The notes beneath the pieces were generated by a model. It made no database searches. It saw only the letters and a list, made by a program, of their open reading frames with translations, and had not been told where the DNA came from. From Caecitellus pseudoparvulus (lineage: Eukaryota > Bigyra: Bicosoecida): DNA of 64,000 nucleotides. The translations under genes and the position numbers were made by a program. This document shows, one piece after another, positions 19,895 to 30,371 of this stretch (positions within the stretch are counted from its first letter, which is position 1; every line of letters starts with the position of its first letter). The DNA is taken from positions 62,001-126,000 of the forward strand of contig CBFFRQ010000020.1 in assembly GCA_965644315.1 (NCBI GenBank), written 5' to 3'.

Positions 19895-22800
19895 CTAGGC
19901 GGCGGGTGCCACCAAGCGTCCACGCAGCAGGGCTGCAGCCTGCGCAGACACGGCCTCCCACGGAGCGGCGACATCCCCCAGCCCAGGCAAGCTGGCGCAC
20001 TGGGCCGCCTGGGCGGAGGCCAGGTCTGCCACGGCGCTCTGCAGCACGTCTGGCGACGCGTCCGCCAGCCACGCCCTCGTGCCGCTCACCAGTGCCGCTG
20101 CCATCTGCGCCGCGTCCAGCACAGCGCGCAAGGCTGCGGGGGAGCCCTGGCCCACCACCCGCGGCACTGGCTCTTGAGCGGGCGGTGTCAGACACCCCTG
20201 CACGTCAGCCAGGGCGGCAGCGAGGGCGTCCACCTCGGCGGCCGTGTCGCCGGCTGCCGAGGCACCCCGGACGAGGCAGCGAGCGAGGGAGCGGCACTTG
20301 CCCGCCAACGTCGCCAGCGTTGCGCTGCGCCAGGCTGCCAGGGCCACCTCCGAGTGCCCCCCCGCAGCCATGGCGCGAAGCAGGCTGGGCGCCAGGGGGG
20401 CTGTTGGCTGCAGGTGCCCAGCAGCTGCCTGGGCAGCCTGGGCGTGGGCGGCGGCCCACCAGGACGTGGGGATGGCCAACCCAGCCAAGGGGGTAGGCAG
20501 GGCCGGCAGGTCACCCAGGGGCTGCAGAGTCCACGCAGGCGCCGTGTGGCGGGCCAGGATGTCGTGGGCAACGCGGCTCCAGCCAACGGCCCCGAAGGCT
20601 GCGGCAGGGCTGTCCAGTGCCAGGCCCTGCCCCGGCCCAGCACCCGGCAGACACCCTTGGCCGTCCACAGAGGCAGCAAGCAGCGCCACGGCCACTGCCG
20701 CCTGCCACTGCCCTGCACCCTCCAGCTGGGCCAGGGCCGTGTTTGTGAGCACGGCAGTCTGGCGTGCGCCCAGCACGGGCAGGGGCATGGCCTCTGCCCT
20801 TGCGTAGGCGTATCCCCGCGCAGCGGCCAGCGCCCAGTGAGCCAGCAGGGGCACCGTGGCGTCCAGGGCGTGGGGGGACCATGACTGCGGCGTGAGCAGG
20901 GCGGTCAGGGACGTGTCAGGGAAGGGCACCGACGTCGCGTTCTGGGCGGCGGCGTTGGCGCCTGTCAGCTCAGCCTCTGCGGCCAGCTGCAGGGCGCGGT
21001 ACCATGCGTCGCAAGTGCCCTCCCCGCCACCGCCATGCCAGGGGCGGGGGGACCCTGCCGTCTGCCCATCGGGCGCTGTGGCTGCGGCGGTGAAGAGGTG
21101 CAAGGCGTCCACCAGTGGCGTGGGGGCGCGGGGAGCGTCCCCAAAGCGCAGGAACAGCGCGAAGCCCACCAGCCAGTGCTCAGCTTCCAGCCCCACCACC
21201 TCGTCCTCCAGGCGCCGAGCCACGACAGACAGCAGGCGCAGGACGGGGGCAGGGACAGTCGTGTGGCCGCCCCCTGCTTCGGCGGCGGCCAGCCACGACT
21301 CCACCTGCGCATTCACCAGGTCTGACGCCGTCGCGTCGCCGTGTGCACCGGCCAGGATGAGGCCCAGTCGGGGGTACCCCGCCTCCAGGGCATGCTCCGC
21401 CGCTGTGGCAAGGTCCCCCTGCAGCAGTGCATCCCACGCGCCCTGTAGGGCGCGCGCCGCTTCTGCGTCCTCAGGTGACACGCCTGCACCTGCCAGGGAG
21501 GAAGGTTGCTGCGCCAAGGCTTGAGGCATGGTGCGCTGCAGCCAGGCAAGCAGCGCGTCGCGCCGCCGCATGGTGCCACGCCAGTCTCGGTACACGGGGA
21601 AGCTGTCGCTGATGGCGGCAGAGACGGTGTCGTACGGCAGACGAGGCTGCCCGGTGCCGCCGCTCGTCGCAGGCGTGGCCGCTGCGCCCCACAGAGTGTC
21701 CAGCAAGTCCACCGTGGCGGCTGCATGCTGTGCCCAGGCAGCCGTGTCCGAGCTGCTGGTTTCCGCAGTGCGCAGGAGCTGACTGCGCAGCGCCTGCAGG
21801 CTCTCCGCACCGAAGACGCACCCCAAGGCGCCTGTCGGGCGTGAGCGCAGGGGTGGATCGGACGACAAGTCCTTGGCGAAGACAGGCACAGGGGTCTGCT
21901 GTGGTGCTGCCAGGGAACTGCTCGCCACCACCTGCTGCACGCAGGCGGCGGCAGCGGCGCAGCCCTCCTCCGTGCCGGTGCCCAGAGGCTGCAGCTTGAA
22001 GAGCGCCACACGCTGGCCGCTGGGAACGGCCAGGCGGCCCCCTGGGCCCCAAGCAATGCGCACTCCGGGCCGACCCAAGGGCTGACTGGGGGAGGGCAGC
22101 GGCAACGTGGGGAGGGGGGTGACGACAGGGGGCGGGCGGCTGGCCTCACGCACTCGACCGGCCTCTGCCTCTGCCACGATGGCCTGTAGCATGTCCAGAC
22201 GGCCGGGGGTGTGCGGCACGCCAGCTGGCTGCCTGCCCTTGTCCGGCGTGAAGGCGTGCACCCGGCCGCGCTTGACACCGCTGCCTGGGCGCGCCCAGGT
22301 GGAGAAGTGGGGCACCGTGACGGTCAGCGTGCGTGCGCCGACGTCGTATCGGACCTCTTCCGCGCCGCTTTCCCTGTACAACTCCACGTGTTCCTGGCGG
22401 AACGCTTCGGCAGTGCTGTCGGCGGGGTGCTCCACGCCTTCAAAGACGATGTCTGCCCGCGCGTTGGCGAGGGAGGGGGCGATGTCATGGTCCACGCCAT
22501 GCTCCTCCTCATCCATCAGCAGGCACTGGCCCAGGTCCACTGCAGACAGGTCCACGGCCGTGCGCCACCGCAGCATGACCACGCCGGGCCGCCGAACGGC
22601 AAAGCCCTCCACAGCCTTGATCTCCGCTTTGCTCATGGTCAGCAGGTCGCCCTCGCTGGGGCTGACTAGCACCACGCCGCTGGGTGGAGCAGTGGGCAGC
22701 CAGGGGCGGGTCCTGCGTGCCTCCGCCCACCGCGCCTCCCGCCCAGCACCCACAGCGTTGCCGATGCTGCTGCCGCCAGGCTGCACGCCAAAGGATGCGA

Positions 22801-25800
22801 GGGCCGGGGACGCCGCGCCCGAGCCATCTGAGCCAGGGGATGACGCTGCCCGGCGGCCGCCTCGAGAGCTGCCACGGGGGATGGAGTGAGACCTGGAGGA
22901 GGACCGGCTGGCAGAGCGCTGCCGCCGGACGCTGTGGGAGCCTGGCGTTGAGCGGTGTGGCCGGGAGCGCCGGCGGGACGAGTGCCGGCCGCTGGAGTTG
23001 ACTGGCGTCTCGGACCGGGCAGCTGCCGCCCCCTCCTCGTCGCTGTCTCCCTCCTCTGAGACGATGGACCAGCCAGGGCTCATGGCCACGCGCACATCCG
23101 AGCGGTTCAGGATGCCGTGGCTCTCCAGCGTGTCCTCCTTGCGCGTCAGCTTCATGGTGTCGTGGATGAGCTGGAAGGCGCCCAGCTCCAGCTTCACGTC
23201 AGCGGGGGGGTCCTGCCCCTCCCAGAACTTGTCGTGCAGGCGGAACCAGTGCACGCGCCACGCTTCGGCGACAGCTTCCTTCAGGTCCCCCACTGTGCCG
23301 CTCTCGGGCACCGTTGCGTACACCTTGATGCGGGCGGGGCCACTGGCGCTGTCAGGGCGCCAGGACTCAGACAACAGCTGGGCAGCTGCCGCTTCGTAGC
23401 TGTACAGGCCGTCAGCGTCGGGGTGCCCCATGTGCATCCACTCGTTGCAGACGAGGGCTGGCACAGTGCCACCTTCGCTCACTCGGTTGTAGTCGGACAG
23501 AGCGTCTCGATCTGGCAGGGGCAGCGGTACCCGGGCCTTGTCCCGGGTGTTGGCTGCAGCAGCAAACGAGAATGCCTGCACCAGCACCCCCACCACAATC
23601 TTGCCGCTCTCACCAATAGTCGTGGGAATGGGAGCCGCCAGATCCTCAGCAGCAGATGCGGCACCTGGCGCTGCATCAGGGTTCAGTGGGCCTCTGGCCG
23701 GTGTGGCCCGAGCTGAGCTGAGCAGGCCACCCACGCTGGGTGGAGCAACGTCGGAGGCCGCTCCTTCCAGCAGCTGGGCGCGAGCTGAGCGGTTTGCTGA
23801 TGCAGGCGTCTCCGCAGAGGTCCCTGCGCCCGGCGTCGTGCGGCGGGAGCCGTACCGCCCACGCGCCCTGGAACTGAGGCGAGGCGTGTATACAGTGGCA
23901 GGGGAGGTGGCAGCTCCCACTGTGGCAGCCGCCACTGCCTCCCACCCCTCCTCCTCGCGCTGTGCCGCCTTGGCCCCGCCGCCGCTGCCCCCGCCACCGG
24001 CAGAGTCTGCCTCTGCCAGGCGTGTGGCCAGAGCATCGGCACTTTCCTTGGCGTGTGGCAGGCGCATGTACGAGTGAACGTACGCCTCGGCATCCAGGCT
24101 GCCATATGGGTCTGTCTGCCCGACCTGCAGCATAACTGTGCGGCTCTGCGCGCCGCCTGCGAGGCCAGCTCCGCCGCCGCCCAGCAGCCCGCCGCCGCCG
24201 CCACCGCCCAGCAGCCCGCCACCACCGCCACCGCCCAGCAAGCCGCCAGATGTGCCACCACCCAACAGGCCACCACCACCACCACCACCCAGCAGGCCGC
24301 CACCCCCACCACCACCCAGCAGGCCGCCCGTCCTGGCCCCGCCGCCCAATAGACCACCCCCACCGCCGCCACCCAGCAAGCCGCCGGACGCAGCGCCACC
24401 GCCCAACAGGCCACCGCCGCCACCGCCACCAAGCAGACCACCAGATGTTGCACCACCACCCCCAAGCAAGCCACCCCCGCCGCCACCTCCAAGCAGGCCA
24501 CCCCCCACGCCCGTCGTGAGGCCGCCAGACACGCCGCCACCGAGTAAGCCGCCTGACGTAGCACCGCCACCGAGCAGACCACCACCCCCTCCGCCAAGCA
24601 AGCCTCCGGTCGCTTGCTGCTGCTGCCCCATCAGCCCACCTCCGCCGCCCAGCAAACCACCGGATGTGCCGCCACCCATAAGTCCACCAGATACACCTCC
24701 TCCCAGCAAGCCCCCTGCCGCTTGCTGCTGTTGCCCCATTAGTCCGCCTCCGCCGCCCAGCAAACCACCGGATGTGCCGCCACCCATGAGTCCACCAGAT
24801 ACACCCCCCCCCATCAAGCCGCCACCGCCGCCCATCAGGCCACCTGTGGCTTGTTGTCCTCCCATGAGACCACCGCCGCCGCCCATCAGCCCGCCGCCTC
24901 CTCCCATCAGGCCGCCAGACACGCCGACACCTTGCTGTGCCACGCCGCCGGCTGGCTGTTGCTGCCGCACAAGCGACAGCGGGAATGCCGTGGTGCCTCC
25001 ACGGTTCTGGGCCATGTAGTCTTCCAGGCGGAGCTCCACGTCAGTGCGGTTGTCCAGGCCTGGCATGGCAGAGATGCTCATGTAGTGGGCTCCAGAGGGC
25101 GCCTGCCGTCCGTTCCGGGTGGTAATTTGGGCGGTGGGGGCCCACGTCACGCCAATGGTTCCCAGGCCGGCTCCGGCAGCGCCTTGCTGTTGGCCCATTA
25201 AGCCACCCGTGGCTTGCTGCCCACCCATCAGGCCACCGCCGCCCATCAAGCCGGTGGAGGTCGCTTGCTGTCCCATCAGCCCGCCTCCGCCGCCCATGAG
25301 CCCACCCGTGGCTTGCTGCCCGCCCATGAGCCCGCCGCCGCCCATCAGGCCAGTGGAGGCCGCCTGCTGCCCCATCAACCCGCCGCCCATCAAGCCACCC
25401 GTAGCTTGCTGCCCACCCATCAGGCCACCGCCGCCCATCAAGCCAGTCGAAGCAGCCTGCTGCCCCATCAGCCCGCCTCCGCCGCCCATGAGCCCACCCG
25501 TGGCTTGCTGCCCGCCCATGAGCCCGCCACCACCGCCCATGAGCCCGCCACCACCGCCCATGAGCCCGCCACCACCGCCCATAAGCCCACCTGTGGCTTG
25601 CTGCCCGCCCATGAGCCCGCCACCACCGCCCATCAAGCCGCCACCGCCGCCCATCAGGCCGCCTGTGGCTTGCTGCCCTCCCATGAGACCACCGCCGCCA
25701 CCCAGGGTGGCAGTTTGACGCTGCAAACCAGGTGCAGTGGGCATGCCTCCCAAGCCTGCGAAAAAAACGCCGATTGCCGTCATGGTTGGCCAGTGAGCTG

Positions 25801-26047
25801 GTGCCGCATGCGGCGCAAACTCACCTCCGCTTCCCAACAAGCCACCAGAGCGCTGCTGCGGAAAAGATGGGGGTGGTGGGAGTGAATGTGGTCGTGCTTT
25901 GGCCTAAGCGAGAGATTGCTCTCCCTGCATGGCAGTGGGCGTACCTGCTGCTGACCCATCAGACCACCTCCTGCGGAAAACGAACGGGTGCTTTGCCGCT
26001 GGCGCAGGAGCATGTACGCGCGGAGGGCGAGGCTCACCAGCGAGCAT
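19895..26047 (-). CDS. NUP98: Nucleoporin Nup98-Nup96 precursor with GLMG/GLLG repeats
   Basis: Proposed exons are 26047-26038, 25970-25945, 25855-25825 and 25755-19895 (1,975 residues). The three 5' micro-exons join in frame to MLAGGGLMGQQQ-QRSGGLLGSG. The order is: GLMG repeats (~residues 8-230); a GLEBS Rae1-binding motif with VELRLEDYMAQNR (~244-275); GLMG/GLLG repeats (~290-560); linkers; a ubiquitin-like segment (~827-918); an Arg/Ser-rich stretch; and the autopeptidase domain with the cleavage triad HFS at 22301-22309 (~1171-1173). The Nup96 scaffold follows, with YRDWRGTMRRRDALLAWLQ. Autoproteolysis should yield Nup98, which lines the pore channel, and Nup96 of the Nup84/107 complex. 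The repeats contain no GLFG; the only four FG dipeptides lie elsewhere. Identity is secure; the 5' exons are less so. Confidence 0.92.
24150..25720 (-). repeat. GLMG/GLLG-coding minisatellite inside Nup98
   Basis: Two blocks of short imperfect repeats, about 25170-25720 and 24150-24960, separated by the GLEBS segment. Units are 12-36 bp and encode GGLMGGGG, GGLMGGQQAT, GLMGQQAAST and GGLLGGGG. I count about thirty GLMG and about eighteen GLLG tetrapeptides by eye. The Met codon is ATG and the Leu codons are CTG/CTC, so this is not a reading-frame artefact. Copy number is likely to vary between strains. Confidence 0.9.
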
Positions 26048-26397
26048 GGTTGTAACCTTGTACAGAACAGCAGATCAAAGCACAGGCAGAGCCTCGCACC
26101 GAGCAATGCGCGGAGTTCGAGCCTGTAGCTGGCTGGCTCCTGCTGCAGTTGCACGCGGTTTGTTGGCGTTCGCAACACCAGTTGCCCTGCCTCAGTCAGG
26201 GCCGAGTTGAGACGAGCCTAAACCCTTCCTCGCACAAGGAGAGGACAGGGTAGCTCATGTTGTGAGCAGTTGGGTTTTACTTTTTTCCCCTTGTCGCTTG
26301 CCGCCTGCTTCTGCGTGCCGCTGCAGCAGCATTGCTCTCTGGTGCAGGTCTGACAAAGCACAGCACCCAGAAAGCAGAGTGATTGGAAGGCGTTCAT
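26048..26397. other. Spacer upstream of Nup98-96, downstream of ankyrin-like gene
   Basis: About 350 bases, lower in GC than the genes around it, presumed to contain the Nup98 promoter and the ankyrin gene's 3' UTR. Pyrimidine-rich tract at 26279-26291. No gene seen. Confidence 0.4.
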
Positions 26398-28335
26398 TTA
26401 CCATCGACACTTTCGAAAAAGTAGGATGCACCTCCGTTTCTTCCACCGGGCTGTCTCTAGGGCTCGGAGCAGCAGCTCCACATCAGACATGGCACCCGCG
26501 GCATCCCTCACTCGCTTGGCAAACGCAGCTGGCCCCACCGCATGGCAAAGTGTCAAGGCCAGCGAAGGGCTCTCCCAAAACTGCTGTTGCCGAATGCAGG
26601 CATCCATAAGAAAGGCTGCTGCGCCCTGTGTCGCCGCCACGGAACGCAAGCCAAGCGTCACTGGAGACATTCCGAGCAGCCGCGCAGCACCTCGCACACC
26701 TGGGCATGCCACGCACACAAGCCAAGCGACAAGTCCTACCTGCTTTGCTTGCTGCTCGACGAGTGGGCGGTACAATGCCACAGCGGTGGCGAAGGCGAGC
26801 ACCGCATCGGCCGTCAGGCCTGTCGAGAATGCAGGTGCTGCAGCCACAGCCTCCTGCACGAACAGCACCCCCTCGTGGCTAAGAAACGCCGCAGGCTGCT
26901 CATCAAACGCTGACTCAATCGCCTGCATGCAGTCAAGCGCCTGCAAGCTTGGGAGGGCTGCATGCTCCACCAAGACTGCCAGCGCCGCAGTGTTCTTCGC
27001 TGAGCACACAGAGACCAATCTGCGCTGATCGAGCGGGCTCCCTCGTGGGAATTCGAGCAGTGCTTGCAGGGTCAGTGGCAGGGGGTGCGAAAGGCAGTGC
27101 GCCAGTGGCCAATCCAGGTCCAGGTGCGCGGCAGGCACGCCCGCCTGCAGCGCTTCCCGCAGAACCAGGGCAGCGCATTCGTCATGTAGCCCAAAGCCAG
27201 CAGCTTGCACGAGGGAAGAAATGAAGGCACCGTGTCCCTGTAGCCCGCCTGTCAGCAAAGAAGACATGCCGGACCCTGCTGGCTTGCAGCGCGGCAGCAG
27301 CAGCTCCACCACGTGACCACGCCCATTTCGGGCACCCTCAGTGGCAGCCTGCTTGATGGTTGGGAGTGCCTGCACCCCCTGCATGAAGGGAAACTCCAGG
27401 CACTTGCTCACGAGAGGCGCGAACCCGCTGGCTGCCAGCTGTGGCAGCAAGCTAGTCACCATGGCTTGTGTGACTTGGCGGGGAGGCGGCACGGCCAACA
27501 GCTCGCCCGCGACTGCAGCATGACCATTCCTGGCGGCTGCGATGATGGCGTCACCACTTATTCCATGAGGATTTGGAAGGGTCTCGTGTGGCAGCTGCAG
27601 CAAAGCCTGCACGACAGCAAGGTGGCCTTTGCTGGCGGCGCTCTGCAAGCCCCACCTGTGCCCCGCCTCTGAGGGTACTACGATGCCACGCACAGCCTGC
27701 ATGAAATCAGTCTCTCCACTCTCACAAGCGGCAGAAAAGATGCCGTCGGCGAACTGAGACACTTGCAGGCACTTGTCGGCCGCCGCATCAGCTTGCAGCA
27801 CTGACAGCACCACCTGCGCGGCACCCCGAGCTGCAGCGCGCGCCAAGACACTGGACAAGGACACCATGGCAGCTGGGGCGCAAGGGCTGGCATGCAGCAT
27901 CCACTGCAGGGAACCCGCCTTGTCCCTGTCCACTGCCGCTTGCAGAACGGCAGCTTGCACCTCCGCTGATGTAGCGAGCTCTGGGCAGGCTTGTGCGAGG
28001 CCTTGTAGAACAGCCACTTGGCCGCTGGAGGCTGCCGCCGCGAAGCAAGCAGGCGCAACCTGCGCAGAGCTGTCCAGAGTGGCTGCACTCGGCAGTCTAC
28101 CCTGCATGCAACCCTGGACAGCGCTGTGATCTGCCATGTCCCGGGAGAGCGGGTACGGCACTGGCCCAAGACTCGGCTGATCTTGCACGCTTGCTTGTGG
28201 CCACGCGCTGAAACGAACAGGAGGTGGCCGCGTTTCCGTGGGAAAGAGGAGTGATCCAGGCTGGGGTGGCGGCGGGGCTGGAAGGACTACCTCCACCTCA
28301 TCCTCAGGGTCACAGAAAGCCAGCAAATTGGCCAT
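26398..28335 (-). CDS. Ankyrin-like repeat protein of unknown function
   Basis: A single exon of 645 residues starting MANLLAFCDPEDEVEVV. Degenerate ankyrin-type helical pairs recur: GLQSAASKGHLAVVQALLQ, AIIAAARNGHAAVAGELLA, AATEGARNGRGHVVELLL and ACFAAAASSGQVAVLQGL. These usually form protein-binding solenoids; no catalytic domain is seen. The ATG at 28335 is the first in the frame. The weak repeat consensus resembles the large ankyrin families of free-living protists. Partners and location are unknown. Confidence 0.7.
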   Translation of the reverse strand: MANLLAFCDPEDEVEVVLPAPPPPQPGSLLFPTETRPPPVRFSAWPQASVQDQPSLGPVPYPLSRDMADHSAVQGCMQGRLPSAATLDSSAQVAPACFAAAASSGQVAVLQGLAQACPELATSAEVQAAVLQAAVDRDKAGSLQWMLHASPCAPAAMVSLSSVLARAAARGAAQVVLSVLQADAAADKCLQVSQFADGIFSAACESGETDFMQAVRGIVVPSEAGHRWGLQSAASKGHLAVVQALLQLPHETLPNPHGISGDAIIAAARNGHAAVAGELLAVPPPRQVTQAMVTSLLPQLAASGFAPLVSKCLEFPFMQGVQALPTIKQAATEGARNGRGHVVELLLPRCKPAGSGMSSLLTGGLQGHGAFISSLVQAAGFGLHDECAALVLREALQAGVPAAHLDLDWPLAHCLSHPLPLTLQALLEFPRGSPLDQRRLVSVCSAKNTAALAVLVEHAALPSLQALDCMQAIESAFDEQPAAFLSHEGVLFVQEAVAAAPAFSTGLTADAVLAFATAVALYRPLVEQQAKQVGLVAWLVCVACPGVRGAARLLGMSPVTLGLRSVAATQGAAAFLMDACIRQQQFWESPSLALTLCHAVGPAAFAKRVRDAAGAMSDVELLLRALETARWKKRRCILLFRKCRW

Positions 28336-28620
28336 CGCAGCTCCTGCAGCAAACACGGCGAGATGCACCCTGACGTCGGGCACGCGGAGGATTCACGAGC
28401 ACCAGGCAGGGCTCACGCATGTCTTCATCTCCTCTAGCTCCTGCCATGGCTGCGGCTTGGCAGTGTGCCAGAGCTTTCCCGCGCTAAGCAGGCTGGAGTG
28501 GTTGGCGTGGTCATGCGTGCGGTTTTGCGCCGGGCACGTGCTTGCAGCTCAGCGGCGCACACTCCAAGCCACGCAAGGCAGTTTAAGCTGTAAGCTGCGA
28601 TGAGGGATCATTCGAGCATT

Positions 28621-30276
28621 TTATTCTGCGGGGACGCACTCTTTGAGACTCGTCACAGGCAGTGCTTGCGTGGTCGGCAAAGCAGCACCGGTGCCAGAGG
28701 GCACTGTTGGCATGAGGCCTGCTTCGAATGCAGGCCGTGGGGGAGCTGCTGGACTTGGCACTTCACTTGGTGCGCTCTCGTCGTCCCTGATGGCTTGGTC
28801 CAGCTCTGCCAGCGCTGCCTCCTCATCCAGCTCCGCCCCTGGTAGCGGCGCGGCAACAACCGCGAGGGACTCCTCAGCCACCTCCACCGCATCCGCCACT
28901 GCCTCCATGGCGCGGCGAACATCCTCTGGGGTGGTCTGTGCGTTGGCGAGCGCCAGCGCCGTGGTAGCACTGCCCAGCGAAGCAACCACTTCCCCTGTCA
29001 ACCGGGAGGCGTCCACTTGCCCCAACACCAAGCCGAGCTTGCCGGCCAGGCTCGTCGCGTGCGTTGCAGTGGCCTCTGCCGCAGCAGCTGCACGCAGACA
29101 GGCCGACGCCTCACTGCGGTGGCCCTGTGAGAGTGCCTGCCTGGCGGACAGCCTTGAGCGGTGGGCATCGCGGCGCCGCTGAGACGCACGCAGCAGCGCC
29201 TTGTGGAGTGTGACGGAGGCCTTCACCCTCCCCGCCGCTGCTTGTGATGCGAGGGGTTGGTCGTCATGGGGGGGTGGCAGCAGCGCAGGGCCCGCCTCGC
29301 CGACGTCGTGCACCTCTGCACGCCCCGACGCCACGACGTCGTGCACGGCCAGAAGCAGGCAGGCCGGCAATGCTGCCTGCGATGAGGGATGCAACACAGA
29401 AGAAGCCTGGGCGGTGGCAGCTGTCCATTCCTGTGCCGCCTGTGGCAGTGCGGCGGCAGGCACGTCAGGCCCGGAAAACGCTCCCAACACGGGAGACAGC
29501 GTGCAGCCTGGCAAGCAGGGTAGCGAGGGCAAGTGGTCGCCGGCAGTCACAGCGGATCCGTCCACAGCACGGCAATCCAGGAACAGCAGGGCCCACCCCG
29601 TGCCTGCCGCTGCGTCGACGGCTTTCACGATGGCTGCCTGCAACGCAGCGTGGGCTTCCGGCTGCACCCACACATCTCGCGTGGTGGGGGGTGGGGGCGG
29701 GCGTGGTGGGCTCAGAACTGCTGCAGCACCAAAGACAAGCGCGGATGCGGCACTCCATACGGTGGACGCCACCCATTCACCCGTGGAGAGCGTGGCTGGG
29801 GAAGGACTGCGTGCCCAAGTGTGCACTGTACCTGCCCGCCACGGCACGAAGGCTGCCTTGTCGTCTGCAGCTTGAACTCGCAAGGCCCGCGCACAGCCCA
29901 ATGCAAGCGGTCCGACGTTGAATACTGGGTGGTGCAGGTATTGGAGGATGTCCTCCGGGCGGCAGGCGTTGGCAGGGGTCAGGCCAGCCTGCGCAGCGTG
30001 GCGCAGCGCTGTTGTCCAGAACTGCACAGCTCCGCCGTCCAGACGGAGGTCTTCCTCGCTCTCTCCCTCCAAGTCGCTGAGCACAAATCTCAGTCGCTGT
30101 TCGTGTTTCCACCAAGCGTCCAGGCGCGTGCACGTGACCTGGCTGCAGAGGGGGCACGGGGGCTCGTCGAAACTCCCTTGAAACGCCATGTCACTGCCCC
30201 TTGCCTGTCGCCACTGAGCAAAGCACAGGATCTGAACACACAAACTTGGGACCACTTCATGCTGTGTAGAGGGCAT
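28621..30276 (-). CDS. CHMP7: CHMP7-like ESCRT-III protein
   Basis: A single-exon frame of 551 residues. ATG 30189 (MAFQGSFDEPPCPLC) is an alternative start and may be the true one; the ATG at 30276 adds 29 residues of unclear origin. The N-terminal half has WWKHEQRLRFVLSDL and GGAVQFWTTAL, matching the winged-helix region specific to CHMP7. The C-terminal half is a Snf7-type helical hairpin (HKALLRASQRRRDAHRSR, then SAFRLRAA-like helices). It ends in an acidic segment with ELDEEAALAELDQAI, the last part of which resembles a MIM-like helix. CHMP7 recruits ESCRT-III to the inner nuclear membrane for envelope sealing and pore surveillance. It lies 2.6 kb upstream of Nup98-96, probably by chance. 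Confidence 0.8.
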   Translation of the reverse strand: MPSTQHEVVPSLCVQILCFAQWRQARGSDMAFQGSFDEPPCPLCSQVTCTRLDAWWKHEQRLRFVLSDLEGESEEDLRLDGGAVQFWTTALRHAAQAGLTPANACRPEDILQYLHHPVFNVGPLALGCARALRVQAADDKAAFVPWRAGTVHTWARSPSPATLSTGEWVASTVWSAASALVFGAAAVLSPPRPPPPPTTRDVWVQPEAHAALQAAIVKAVDAAAGTGWALLFLDCRAVDGSAVTAGDHLPSLPCLPGCTLSPVLGAFSGPDVPAAALPQAAQEWTAATAQASSVLHPSSQAALPACLLLAVHDVVASGRAEVHDVGEAGPALLPPPHDDQPLASQAAAGRVKASVTLHKALLRASQRRRDAHRSRLSARQALSQGHRSEASACLRAAAAAEATATHATSLAGKLGLVLGQVDASRLTGEVVASLGSATTALALANAQTTPEDVRRAMEAVADAVEVAEESLAVVAAPLPGAELDEEAALAELDQAIRDDESAPSEVPSPAAPPRPAFEAGLMPTVPSGTGAALPTTQALPVTSLKECVPAE

Positions 30277-30371
30277 GGAGGTGCCGGTTGGTGGCGACTG
30301 GATTGACCCGCTGCGCCGAATGCCATCTGTGCCACGTCACGGAGCGACATGCAAGTGTCCCGTGCATGCAG

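Noticed and set aside
24138-25718. Long plus-strand proline-rich (extensin-like) open frames
   Set aside because: They are the antisense of the Nup98 Gly-rich repeat. The minus frame continues for 1,975 residues with GLEBS, autopeptidase and Nup96 domains, while the plus frames are pure PPPSKPP low complexity.
24150-25720. CRISPR array or transposon-like tandem repeat
   Set aside because: Units are short, imperfect and codon-phased within a coding exon, with no uniform spacers.
24150-25720. Reassigned genetic code in which ATG reads as Phe, restoring GLFG
   Set aside because: ATG is the start codon of genes here and codes Met at conserved positions (for example in CCT3). TTC/TTT supply Phe at conserved sites such as HFS, and the GLLG units would remain unexplained.
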